Positions 1-8,121 of a stretch of DNA of 64,000 nt are shown piece by piece (position 1 is the stretch's first letter; every line of letters begins with the position of its first letter). The position numbers and the translations under genes were made by a program. A model generated the notes under the pieces. The model searched no databases. It saw only the letters and a list, made by a program, of their open reading frames with translations, and was not told the origin of the DNA. The stretch is from JAJRRS01 sp965230275 (lineage in GTDB: Bacteria; Planctomycetota; Phycisphaerae; Phycisphaerales; Phycisphaeraceae): assembly GCA_965230275.1 (NCBI GenBank), contig CBDDKO010000002.1, positions 2,108,001 to 2,172,000 of the forward strand. The letters are read 5' to 3'.

Positions 1-531
1 ACCCGCATCATTCCAAACCAGGACGTGCTGTCTCATGCGGCCGATGTCGCCGCTGCTGCCGTTCTCATAGCCGTCGATCTCGGTCCGGCGGAAGCTGGGG
101 AACGTGGTCAGCACGTGGCCGTTCTCGTCCGCCTCGGCCGCCATCGCCCAGAACGCGTGATGCCATCCCTCGTCGATATCGCCGTCACCATCGTGGTCGA
201 TCCCGTCGCCCAGCTTCGAGCGCGTCTCGTAGTAGCCGTAGTGGAAACGCTGCTGCGAGATAACGCCCGCGCCCGCGGCGTCGAAGCCGTTGATCGGCGT
301 CGCTAGGGGTGTCAGGTTCAGCACCAGTTCGCCGTTGTCGATCTCGACGTTGCTCGGAAGCTGGATCGACTGCTGCTTCTCGTCGGCGCGGTACCACCAG
401 TCCGACTCGTTGAGCGTCGGGCCATCGAACTCGTCGGCCCAGAACAGCTGGTAGCCGGCCGGCGGGGTGGCTAATGAAACGGAGGCGGCCGAAAGCACGA
501 CGGCGGTGCTGAGCTTGAACTGATTGAGCAT
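1..531 (-). CDS. GH16 family glycoside hydrolase, N-terminal part (cut by window edge)
   Basis: The frame is open from an ATG at 531 to the window edge (177 codons). It has a short signal peptide (MLNQFKLSTAVVLSAASVS...LA) and then a GH16 jelly-roll start (YQLFWADEFDG, FHYGYYETR, WHHAFWAMAAE). It contains the catalytic signature E-I-D-G-Y-E, which fits ExDxxE (nucleophile and acid/base glutamates). AGGAAA lies about 7 nt before the ATG. The protein is nearly identical to the start of the next gene (551-2938), so the two are tandem duplicates. An acidic EF-hand-like loop (DHDGDGDIDE) sits just before WHHAFW. The predicted role is extracellular endo-hydrolysis of an algal beta-glycan; the substrate is not certain. 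The C-terminus lies outside the window. Confidence 0.88.
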   Translation of the reverse strand, partial: MLNQFKLSTAVVLSAASVSLATPPAGYQLFWADEFDGPTLNESDWWYRADEKQQSIQLPSNVEIDNGELVLNLTPLATPINGFDAAGAGVISQQRFHYGYYETRSKLGDGIDHDGDGDIDEGWHHAFWAMAAEADENGHVLTTFPSFRRTEIDGYENGSSGDIGRMRQHVLVWNDAG

Positions 532-550
532 CAAAAATTTTCCTTCTCTG

Positions 551-2938
551 TTACGAACGACGTCGGATAAGCATGAGACCGCCCAGGCCGAGCAAACTCA
601 GGGCGGCGGGTTCGGGGATATTGGCAAGCGCGCTGGGCGGGGAGCCGGCGTTCCAGTTGTTCAGCACAATGTCCAGGTCCGCCAGCCCGACGAAGCCGTC
701 ACCAGACGGATCACCTTCGGACCACTCGCCGGACGTGGCGCTCTGGTTCCAGTTGTTCAGCACGGTATCCAGGTCGCTTAGGCCAACGAACCCGTCGCCG
801 TCGAGGTCGCCGGCTATCGCAGCAACGATCGACACGACGCCCGTGTTCAGCAGGTCGGATACGTCCCAGGCCAAGCCGGACGCCGGTGTGGGCAGGTTGA
901 TCTGCGCGAAGCTGCCCACGGCCGAGCCGAAGTCAAGGAGGTCGAAGCTGTCGCCGAGTTGCAGGTCGCCGTGGCCGAGGACCTGCGTGATATCCAGCGT
1001 GCCCTGGGCGGTCAGTTGCCCCGCGACTTCCAGGCGGTCGTAGGTGCTCGTGTCCTGGATATCCAGCGCGAGTATGCCGCCGGCCTGCAACGTGAAGTCG
1101 CCGTCGACGCCGAACGTCTGGACACCGTCCACGGTGATCTGATCGACCGACGTCACGGTGAGGTTGTCGATCCCCGCGGCGTCGTTGTTCACCGCCAGGC
1201 CGACGAGCCCATCAAACTTGAACCGGTCGTCCAGCACGTACGCCTCAGCCAGCACGTCGCCGGTTGAAGGATCGGTGATGGAAAACGAGACGAATCCCGT
1301 CGTCGAATCGTGCTCGAGGTGGGTGTGGAGGATCGTGTCCTGCGGGAAGCTGCCGTTGAAGCTGCCGGTGCCGGCCTCAGCGAAGACGTTCTGGCGGTCG
1401 CCGTCGATGTTGGCGATCACGTCCACATACACACCGCTACCGCTGCCCTGCCCGGCGACGAGGCTGAGGCTGAACCAATTGTTGATGTCGCGGAAACCAA
1501 AGACCAACTTGTGGTCCATGGTCTGAGCGCTGTCGTCGCCGTAGCCGTCGAAGACGATGTCGGCTTCGATGATGTCCACGGCGCGCGAGGTATCCAGGGT
1601 GTTGGAGATCGCGACCGCCCCGGCAAACGGGCTGCCGCCGGGGTCGTTGGCGTAGTCGATGTCGGGGTTGGTCTGGAAGAGCATCTGCGACTCGCCGGTC
1701 AGCGCCGGTTCGCTCGGTTCGCTGCTGGTGCCGTCCGCGCCGCTGATCTCGAAGCGCACATCGTTGCCGGTCGAGCCCAGGTCGTGGAACGACCAGTCGG
1801 GCATGAGGCCCGTGGCGGCGTTGTTCTCAAACGCCACACCGGGGGTAAACGATTCGAAGTCTTCACTTGTGATGGTGGGCGGTACGCCGGGCGTGGGCGG
1901 CTGAAGTTCCTGGCCGACCCGGATCGTCCCGCCGGATTCTACGGTGACGTTGCCGTAAACGGTGCCTGCGCCGTGCAACAAACCCGTACTCTCGACGACC
2001 ACGTCCCCGGTCAGCCCCCCGGCGGAGATGTTGCCATCGGGCCCGAAGCTCGCGGTGGTGATCGTCCCGCCGACCGGTGCGCTGATGTCCGCCGCGGCAC
2101 CGACCTGAAGCATCTCGCCGCCGGCAACCGTGATTGCGCCCGGCGTGTAGAAGCGGAAGTAGTCGTAGCGAGCCTCGCTGTCTTCCATGTCCGGGTCTTC
2201 CCAGTTCGTCGCGATCGCCGTCAGCCAAAGGTTGATCTGGTCGTGCTCGAACTGCTCGGCGGGGAACACCGCCGTCTTCGTGTGCACATCGTCCACGAAG
2301 AATCGCACTTCCTGCGGCGTCCACTCGAACCCGTACGTGTGATAGTCGAACTCCGTGCCGGGTGTTTGGTAGGTGATGTCTTCCGAAGGCAATCGGTGAG
2401 TGATGGACCCGCCGTCCCAATACAGCACGTGTTGCGACATGCGGCCTAGGTTGCCGCTGCCGTTTTCGTAGCCGTCGATCTCGGTCTTCCGGAAGCTGGG
2501 GAACGTGGTCAGCACGTGGCCGTTCTCGTCCGCCTCGGCCGCCATCGCCCAGAACGCGTGGTGCCAGCCCTCGTCGATCCCGCCGTTGCCGTCGTGATCA
2601 ATCCCGTCACCCAGCTTCGCCCGCGTCTCGTAATAGCCGTAGTGGAAACGCTGCTGCGTGATGATGCCCGCGCCCGCCGCGTTGAACCCGTTGATCGGTG
2701 TATCCAACCGATCCAGCGTCAGGATCAATTCGCCGCCCTGCACCGACACATTCTCTTCCAACTGGATCGAGCGGTGCTTCTCATCCCCACGGTACCACCA
2801 GTCCGATTCGTTCAGCGAGGTGCCGTCGAACTCGTCTGCCCAGAACAGCTGGTAGCCGGCCGGCGGGGTCGCGAGCGACGTCGAGACGGCCGAAAGCACG
2901 ACCGCGGTGCTGAGCTTAATCTTCATGTCGAGTATCAA
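551..2938 (-). CDS. GH16 glycoside hydrolase with dockerin-like pair and PEP-CTERM tail
   Basis: Secreted enzyme of 795 aa. Residues 1-24 are the signal peptide and about 28-270 the GH16 domain, with catalytic E153-I-D155-G-Y-E158 and an EF-hand-like loop DHDGNGGIDE at 114-123. A LamG-like beta-sandwich follows (about 355-600), then a beta-strand region (about 610-715). Two EF-hand dockerin-like repeats (GDGFVGLSDLD, GDGFVGLADLD) come next, and the tail is PEPAALSLLGLGGLMLIRRRS. GH16 enzymes with an ExDxxE signature cleave beta-glucans or galactans such as laminarin, agar, porphyran or carrageenan; the exact target cannot be read here. The start is odd. Where the tandem copy has ATG this gene has ATA, so translation probably begins at TTG 2938 (AGGAAA 7-8 nt upstream) or at ATG 2926, which lacks a well-spaced SD. 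Confidence 0.9.
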   Translation of the reverse strand: MILDMKIKLSTAVVLSAVSTSLATPPAGYQLFWADEFDGTSLNESDWWYRGDEKHRSIQLEENVSVQGGELILTLDRLDTPINGFNAAGAGIITQQRFHYGYYETRAKLGDGIDHDGNGGIDEGWHHAFWAMAAEADENGHVLTTFPSFRKTEIDGYENGSGNLGRMSQHVLYWDGGSITHRLPSEDITYQTPGTEFDYHTYGFEWTPQEVRFFVDDVHTKTAVFPAEQFEHDQINLWLTAIATNWEDPDMEDSEARYDYFRFYTPGAITVAGGEMLQVGAAADISAPVGGTITTASFGPDGNISAGGLTGDVVVESTGLLHGAGTVYGNVTVESGGTIRVGQELQPPTPGVPPTITSEDFESFTPGVAFENNAATGLMPDWSFHDLGSTGNDVRFEISGADGTSSEPSEPALTGESQMLFQTNPDIDYANDPGGSPFAGAVAISNTLDTSRAVDIIEADIVFDGYGDDSAQTMDHKLVFGFRDINNWFSLSLVAGQGSGSGVYVDVIANIDGDRQNVFAEAGTGSFNGSFPQDTILHTHLEHDSTTGFVSFSITDPSTGDVLAEAYVLDDRFKFDGLVGLAVNNDAAGIDNLTVTSVDQITVDGVQTFGVDGDFTLQAGGILALDIQDTSTYDRLEVAGQLTAQGTLDITQVLGHGDLQLGDSFDLLDFGSAVGSFAQINLPTPASGLAWDVSDLLNTGVVSIVAAIAGDLDGDGFVGLSDLDTVLNNWNQSATSGEWSEGDPSGDGFVGLADLDIVLNNWNAGSPPSALANIPEPAALSLLGLGGLMLIRRRS
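637..813 (-). repeat. Dockerin-like EF-hand pair module, copy 1
   Basis: Encodes two calcium-loop repeats of the form D-x-D-G-D-G-F-V-G-L-[SA]-D-L-D-x-[IV]-L-N-N-W-N. It lies immediately before the PEP-CTERM tail of the GH16 enzyme. The DNA is closely similar to six other copies in the window. Confidence 0.85.
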
Positions 2939-2953
2939 AGCAATCTTTCCTAA

Positions 2954-4357
2954 TTACGAACGACGCCGGATAAGCATGATGCCGCCCAGGCTGAGGACAC
3001 TCAAGGTGGTGGGTTCGGGGATACTGGCAAGTGCGCTGGGCGGGAGGCCGGTGTTCCAGTTGTTCAGAACAACGTCCAGGTCGGCCAGGCCGATGAAACC
3101 GTCCTGGTTCGCGTCCCAAGGCGGGTTGCCACGGGGGTAGACAATGTTCCAGTTGTTGAGGATCAGGTCCAGGTCGCTTAGGCCGACGAACCCGTCCGCG
3201 TCGAAGTCACCCGGGAGGGTGTACGTGACCTGGATATAACGCTCATCACTATCATCGAGGCTGATCGTAAAGCTGGTTTGCGGCCCGACGCCGTCCCAGT
3301 AGACCGGCACGTCCGCCTGGAACTCGAAGGTGGCGCCCCCGCCGCCACCGGCCGAAGACGCGAAGACATGGATCGTGTTCGGATCGACCGTGTCACGGTA
3401 GCCGCTCGCCGCCGAGATGGAGCCGGCCTTTTCACGGTAGAACAGGCGGTTGCCTTCGGTCGCCTGGACGAACTTGCCTCGGACCTCGGAGACGGTGTTC
3501 CACCAGGTGCCACCGATCCCGCCGTACTCTTCAGCGATGATCATCTCGACCAGGTGATGGACCTCGCTGCCGAAGTACGGCTTGCCGTCGTTGCGGACCT
3601 GCTTAACGAAGTTGATGTAGCTGTTGCCCGACCCGCCGATCAGGTGCGTCGCGCCCCAGTCGGTGGAGTTCTTGGCGACGTCGTACCAGTTCTTGGCTGC
3701 GCCGGAGCTTAAGGTCGAAGGACCCACAAGCGGGATGTCCGCGAACTCCGGGTCGGCCTGGAAGCGCTGCTGGATGCTGTGGATGTTTGACTTCGTGCCT
3801 TTCTTGCCGCCGAAGTCCTGTTCGTTGGCGACTTCGATGTAGGCGAGCTCGATGCCGTAGGTGCCTTCGACGTAGTGTTTGGTGGCGCGGAAGAGTTCGA
3901 GCCAGTTGGCTCCGCGGATATCAACGCCGTTGTTCTGGACGTAGTAGTCATTGATCCCGTTGCCGCCGCTGGAGACCATGGCGTACTTCACGTTCGGGTT
4001 GCCTTGCTGGACCAGGACGGCCTTGGCGATCTGCTTATCGATCTCTGCAATGGCGTCGGGGTGGAGGTTGTTGTTCTCATCCAGCGCCCACTCCTTGGTG
4101 CTGCCGATACGGACGACGTCGATGTTCTGCGCCCCGCCCATGCGGTTGATGCTGCTGCTGGTATTGCCGATCCAGCCGATGCCCCAGAGCTCAAGGCTGG
4201 ACGGTTCGCCCGGATCAGACACCGAGAACTCGACCGCGGCCGCGGCATTGCCCGAGAATCCGAAACAAGCCATCACGATGACGCAGAGGGTAAGGGCAAA
4301 TCTGTGTGCGGCAGATCGCCCATCTGAAAGGTCCGCCTTCTCGGTTATGTACCACAT
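2954..4357 (-). CDS. Secreted clan GH-A-like glycoside hydrolase with dockerin-like pair and PEP-CTERM
   Basis: 467 aa from the ATG at 4357, chosen because AGGAGAG lies 6-7 nt upstream; an upstream in-frame start at 4399 has no such site. After a signal peptide (ALTLCVIVMACFGFSGNAAAA) comes a TIM-barrel-like sequence. It has the acid/base-type motif YIEVANEQD (E179) and a nucleophile-type motif YFGSEVHH (E265), the paired Glu arrangement of clan GH-A. A short beta-domain follows, then two EF-hand repeats and PEPTTLSVLSLGGIMLIRRRS. I do not recognise the GH family number. Its position between GH16 genes suggests it acts on the same algal polysaccharide. It is in the same orientation as, and 15 bp downstream of neither more nor less than, the adjoining GH16 gene boundary, so co-transcription is possible. 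Confidence 0.78.
   Translation of the reverse strand: MWYITEKADLSDGRSAAHRFALTLCVIVMACFGFSGNAAAAVEFSVSDPGEPSSLELWGIGWIGNTSSSINRMGGAQNIDVVRIGSTKEWALDENNNLHPDAIAEIDKQIAKAVLVQQGNPNVKYAMVSSGGNGINDYYVQNNGVDIRGANWLELFRATKHYVEGTYGIELAYIEVANEQDFGGKKGTKSNIHSIQQRFQADPEFADIPLVGPSTLSSGAAKNWYDVAKNSTDWGATHLIGGSGNSYINFVKQVRNDGKPYFGSEVHHLVEMIIAEEYGGIGGTWWNTVSEVRGKFVQATEGNRLFYREKAGSISAASGYRDTVDPNTIHVFASSAGGGGGATFEFQADVPVYWDGVGPQTSFTISLDDSDERYIQVTYTLPGDFDADGFVGLSDLDLILNNWNIVYPRGNPPWDANQDGFIGLADLDVVLNNWNTGLPPSALASIPEPTTLSVLSLGGIMLIRRRS
3044..3213 (-). repeat. Dockerin-like EF-hand pair module, copy 2
   Basis: Two EF-hand repeats (DFDADGFVGLSDLD, DANQDGFIGLADLD) before the PEP-CTERM tail of the GH-A-like hydrolase. 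It is more diverged than copies 3-6 and shares the DANQDGFIGL form with copy 7. Confidence 0.82.
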
Positions 4358-4696
4358 CCTGATCTCTCCTGCCTTAGTTGGACTGGGTTGCTTGGGCAAG
4401 CATCCAATATTTTCGTTTTCATCAAGAAAAGGCCTGCGTGACTGTACTAGCGCTGTTGTCGAGATAGACGATATTAAAGTTCACCCCGACGCGCTCACCG
4501 CCGATGAGCGTGCCGGCATACACCGGTGTCATGCAGGTGCTGTAGCCAAGAACGCAGCCCGACACCACGCGCCACGGTGTGGCCGTCCAAGTGGAGACTC
4601 GTATGTCTGGCATATATCAAGAATAGCACGCAAATTACGACCGTACACACACTTTTACGACTGAATTCTTCCCAATCACGACATTTAGGCGGCCGA
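4358..4696. other. Intergenic region with GH gene remnant and promoter-like sequence
   Basis: This 339-bp gap contains the degraded GH N-terminus described separately. It also contains CAAGAATAGCACGC at 4618-4631, which recurs at 11455-11468 upstream of another GH16 gene. On the minus strand that motif reads TGCTATTCT, a possible extended -10. Otherwise it looks AT-richer than its neighbours, with no further coding signal. Confidence 0.5.
4422..4613 (-). pseudogene. Remnant of a GH5-like hydrolase N-terminus
   Basis: A 63-codon minus-strand frame contains VYAGTLIGGERVGVNFN. This closely matches the mature N-terminus AHAGTIIGGERIGLNFN of the GH5-like enzyme at 33933-35744. The DNA is also alike over about 48 bp (around 80 per cent by eye). 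Similarity ends after NIVYLD and a stop follows, so only the signal-peptide end and about 15 mature residues survive. The simplest reading is a truncated paralogue left by deletion or recombination. A short functional peptide is possible but less likely. Confidence 0.55.
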
Positions 4697-7600
4697 TCAC
4701 CCAAGCCTGCGTGAGCGGGCCAGCGCGGCGACGAATAAGCAGAGCACCGTATAAGACGCGGGTTCCGGGATGTTGGTTTGGGCAATTGGGGGTGTTCCGG
4801 CGTTCCAGTTGTTCAGGACGATGTCCAGGTCCGCCAGGCCGACGAAGCCGTCGCCGGTCGGATCGGCAAGGGGGTTGCCCGGGGGCACGTTCTGGTTCCA
4901 GTTGTTGAGGATGATGTCCAGGTCGCTCAGGCCGACGAACCCGTCGCCGTCCAGATCACCGGCTAGCGCGACGTCGGCGGTGTAGGTGAACCAGGCGGTG
5001 GCGTTGGTGCTGGTGTCGCTGATCAGGCGCACCCAGTGGGCCGAGTAGCCGTCGGGGAAGTTGTACGCGAACGTCTCCCCGTCGCCGACGATAAAGTTGT
5101 CGAAGACTTCCCATTGACCGGTGCCCAGGAAGTCCACCTCGACGGTGAAGGTCACGTCCTGGTTCTCGTCGTGCGACAGCTCCATCAGCTTGTGCTGGTA
5201 GCCGGTCATCAGGTAGGGATCAGACGCAACGCCCGCGGTGACGGCCGTACCATTCCAGGGCCCGCCTTCGCCGACCGGCGCGCCGAAGCGATAAAGATCA
5301 TCGACGTTGCCGAACCACAGGCCGACGTTGCCGTCGTCGGACTCGACGTAATGCCCGTCGGCCGCCCCACCGTCGGTCACGCCGGAGAGCACCAGCATGC
5401 CGCGCCAGGAGTTGTAGTCGAAGATGTCCAGGTTGTGCGTGGTGATCGGGATGATGCGCTCGATCCCCCCGCCGTCGAAGTTGCGAGGCAGCTCGTAGAA
5501 CGTGCCGTGGATATTCATCAGCGAACGCTCGGTAACGACTTCGCGCTTGCCGCGACGCCAGCCGGAGTCCGTCGCGGTGTCGAAGATCGAATCGCCCTTG
5601 GGCAGACGGTAGCGTGTGCCGCCGTCGTCGATGAAGACCGAAGCGCTGTCCACGCCGAAGTCCTGACTAGTGGCCGCGTCGGCGCGGACGTCGGCCTCGG
5701 CAGCGGCGTCGCTGACAGCGACGAGCTCGAGCTGATACGTTGTCGGGTTAAGCTGCCCGCGGTAGTAGCCCGTGCCGATCACGTTGCCGGCGGCGTCGAG
5801 ACGGTCGGCGGCGAACTCGAGCTTGAAGTCGCTTTCGTTGGTCGAGCGGAGGAAGCCCTGCGAGCGCGCCGTCGGTGTGTCAGGGTCGGCCAGGCTCGCC
5901 AGACGCGCGTCGTCTTTCAGGCGGCGGGCGTTGGTCTGGTGCAGGTAGACCGTTGCCGAGGTGATGTTGTCCTTCGCCTGGACGCGCAGCCACTGAGCGT
6001 CCACCGATTCCGGGATCATGTAGTAGCCGTAGCCCTTGCCGGACGTGCCTTCGATGGCGACCGTGTCCAGCGTCGTCCAGGTCCCGTCGCCGTTGGTGTC
6101 GAGCTGGATCTCGAAGTTGGCCGAGTTGGTGTTCTCGTGCTCGATGTGGATGACCCGGCCCTCGAACCCGCTGATCAGGAACGCGTCGGAGAGTTCGTTG
6201 TTGTTCAGACCGTCGTTGAGCCAGACGCCGCCGTAGCCGTTGGGCGTGCCGCCGTACTCGGGCAGGTCGGCCTTATCCAGGAACATAATGTTCGAGTTGG
6301 CCTTGGGGACCAGGCCGTTGTTGAACTTGCTCGAGTCGTTGGCGGTGAAGGCGATCTGGTCGCCGTCCTCGACGTAGTCCGTGATCATCTTGTGGTGCGT
6401 GACCAGCGGGGTCAGCCCGCCGTAGTCCTGTGTGCTGAACGTATCGGGTACGAGGAACATCATCCCGTGATGGCTCATCAGGTAGCCGCCGGCCAGGCCG
6501 ACGTCGCGGATGCGGGGCCACTCGGTGTACCAGCCGTTGGGGTACCCGTGCGTGTAGCTGCCCTGGGGGAAGCGGAACTTGGTCCACTGCCCGCTTGTCG
6601 CGTCGCGTGTGTTGATGAAGGTCGAGGCGCCGTCCCAGCCGGTGGCCCAGATGGCATCGAGGCTCGAGGGGTCCATGTCCTCGGGGCCGCGCTTGCTGGT
6701 GACCTCGGTGTACTGCGCGTTGGTATCGACGAACGTCCAGGAAGACTGCTGTTCTGGATCGCCCGTGCCGTCCCACTCGACCAGGCCGCCGCCGTAGCCT
6801 TCGCCCTGGCCGTTGTTGGTGTAATACAAATGGCCCTGGCCGGTGAACAGCCCCTTGCCGTGCACGCCGGGCAGGTTCTTGGAGCCGCCGCCGCCGCTGT
6901 TGTTGCCGTCGACGCGCAGGGTGGTGATCACGGGGTTATCCAGGTCGGAGAAGTCGACCTCGTACAGCCCTTCTTCCATGGTCATGTAGTAGAGCTTGTT
7001 CGAGTCGGTCAGGTGCGCGGCCGTGCCAGTGATGCGCCCGCGCAGCTCGCCGGGGTTCGATACCGGCAGGAAGCAGACGACGTCGCTGTTGTCGATGTAG
7101 GCGGCGCCGATGACATCGATGCCGAGGTTCGTGTCGCGGTAGCGGTTGGCGTCGGTGTTGCCGGGGTACTCCAGATAGGTGGTGTGCGACATGTCCGTGG
7201 TGTTGACGGAGTAGAGCCGGTCGGACCCGCCGGTCGTGACGTGCGGCCCGTAGGTCATATAGAACAGGTCGTTGCCGCGTTTGATGATGCCGCCGATGCC
7301 GACCTCGTTATGGGTATTGGTCACTGCGGTGTGGGGGTAGATACCGCTGTAGGCGACCGGGCCGGTGGGCGTGATGGTCAGTGTGGTCGGGGGCGGCGGC
7401 GCGGGGGTCGCGGTGATGGTGACGTCATCGACATCGAAGCCGATGCTGGGCGGTGACCAGCGGTCGTTCAGGGAAACCGACATGGCGCTGAGCGTGTCGG
7501 CATCGTTCTGGAACAGCTGCAGCCCGGAGAGCGTCGTGCCGCCGTTGAGCTGGATGTCGTAAGTAGCCGTGCCGGCAATCCCGGTGCCCCAACTGTTGCC

Positions 7601-8098
7601 GGTGACGCTGAGGCTGTGCCAGGTGTTGGGGGTGATCGAGGGCAGGCCGATGGTGGTCCAGCTGCCGTTGTAGACTTGCCAGGCGTCGTTGGTGTAGCGC
7701 AGGTTGAGTGCCGAGCCGCTGTTGGTCGGCGTGCTGCTGCTGCCGTTGACCATCAGGTTGAACATGCGGGCGTTGGTCTCGACCGGGGAGATGCGGAAGT
7801 CCAGGTCGATCGTGAAGTCCCCGGCCCCCCCACCGCCGCCATCAAGATCAAACAGCGACACGCCGAGCCCGCCGTCGGAGCCGGTGATGCCTTCGACGTG
7901 GCCGTACCAGTCCGACCCCCCCGCCGCGTCGCCGGCATCGAACACCACCGCCGTGCCGGAGCCCGTCGTGGTGGTCCAGTCAGAATCAAAGAAGCCGGCT
8001 TCGAATGTGTCGTTGACCACGGTGATCTGTGCGGTAGCCACAGCCGGCAGCGCGAGCAGACCCAGCGCGCCCAGTACACACGAGTTCATACGCAACAT
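4697..8098 (-). CDS. Large secreted protein of unknown function with dockerin-like pair and PEP-CTERM
   Basis: 1133 aa from the ATG at 8098, chosen because AGGAAGG lies 6-8 nt upstream and it avoids overlap with the next gene; a longer frame reaches 8179. A signal peptide (MLRMNSCVLGALGLLALPAVATAQ) is followed by a LamG-like beta-sandwich (about 28-235). A long region follows with repeated short beta blades rich in Y, W and G, such as GRLYS/LYYMT, GGYLMSHHGMMF and NVDDLYRFGAP. This is compatible with a beta-propeller followed by beta-sandwich modules. Two EF-hand repeats and PEPASYTVLCLFVAALARSRRLG close it. I recognise no catalytic motif. Propeller-containing polysaccharide lyases and lambda-carrageenase-type enzymes are candidates given the neighbours, but that is inference. 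Its stop lies upstream of the GH remnant and its start is 23 bp from the upstream GH16 stop, so it is probably co-transcribed with that gene. Confidence 0.8.
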   Translation of the reverse strand: MLRMNSCVLGALGLLALPAVATAQITVVNDTFEAGFFDSDWTTTTGSGTAVVFDAGDAAGGSDWYGHVEGITGSDGGLGVSLFDLDGGGGGAGDFTIDLDFRISPVETNARMFNLMVNGSSSTPTNSGSALNLRYTNDAWQVYNGSWTTIGLPSITPNTWHSLSVTGNSWGTGIAGTATYDIQLNGGTTLSGLQLFQNDADTLSAMSVSLNDRWSPPSIGFDVDDVTITATPAPPPPTTLTITPTGPVAYSGIYPHTAVTNTHNEVGIGGIIKRGNDLFYMTYGPHVTTGGSDRLYSVNTTDMSHTTYLEYPGNTDANRYRDTNLGIDVIGAAYIDNSDVVCFLPVSNPGELRGRITGTAAHLTDSNKLYYMTMEEGLYEVDFSDLDNPVITTLRVDGNNSGGGGSKNLPGVHGKGLFTGQGHLYYTNNGQGEGYGGGLVEWDGTGDPEQQSSWTFVDTNAQYTEVTSKRGPEDMDPSSLDAIWATGWDGASTFINTRDATSGQWTKFRFPQGSYTHGYPNGWYTEWPRIRDVGLAGGYLMSHHGMMFLVPDTFSTQDYGGLTPLVTHHKMITDYVEDGDQIAFTANDSSKFNNGLVPKANSNIMFLDKADLPEYGGTPNGYGGVWLNDGLNNNELSDAFLISGFEGRVIHIEHENTNSANFEIQLDTNGDGTWTTLDTVAIEGTSGKGYGYYMIPESVDAQWLRVQAKDNITSATVYLHQTNARRLKDDARLASLADPDTPTARSQGFLRSTNESDFKLEFAADRLDAAGNVIGTGYYRGQLNPTTYQLELVAVSDAAAEADVRADAATSQDFGVDSASVFIDDGGTRYRLPKGDSIFDTATDSGWRRGKREVVTERSLMNIHGTFYELPRNFDGGGIERIIPITTHNLDIFDYNSWRGMLVLSGVTDGGAADGHYVESDDGNVGLWFGNVDDLYRFGAPVGEGGPWNGTAVTAGVASDPYLMTGYQHKLMELSHDENQDVTFTVEVDFLGTGQWEVFDNFIVGDGETFAYNFPDGYSAHWVRLISDTSTNATAWFTYTADVALAGDLDGDGFVGLSDLDIILNNWNQNVPPGNPLADPTGDGFVGLADLDIVLNNWNAGTPPIAQTNIPEPASYTVLCLFVAALARSRRLG
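4790..4963 (-). repeat. Dockerin-like EF-hand pair module, copy 3
   Basis: Encodes DLDGDGFVGLSDLDIILNNWN and DPTGDGFVGLADLD, followed by the PEP-CTERM tail of the 1133-residue protein. Confidence 0.85.
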
Positions 8099-8121
8099 GC
8101 AATCCTTCCTAGTGGACGATG

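Noticed and set aside
5036..7456. Long plus-strand open frame (806 codons) antisense to the 1133-aa secreted protein gene
   Set aside because: The translation is rich in V, R, G and D without a domain or signal, as expected for the antisense of a high-GC gene. The minus-strand frame has signal peptide, domains and PEP-CTERM.
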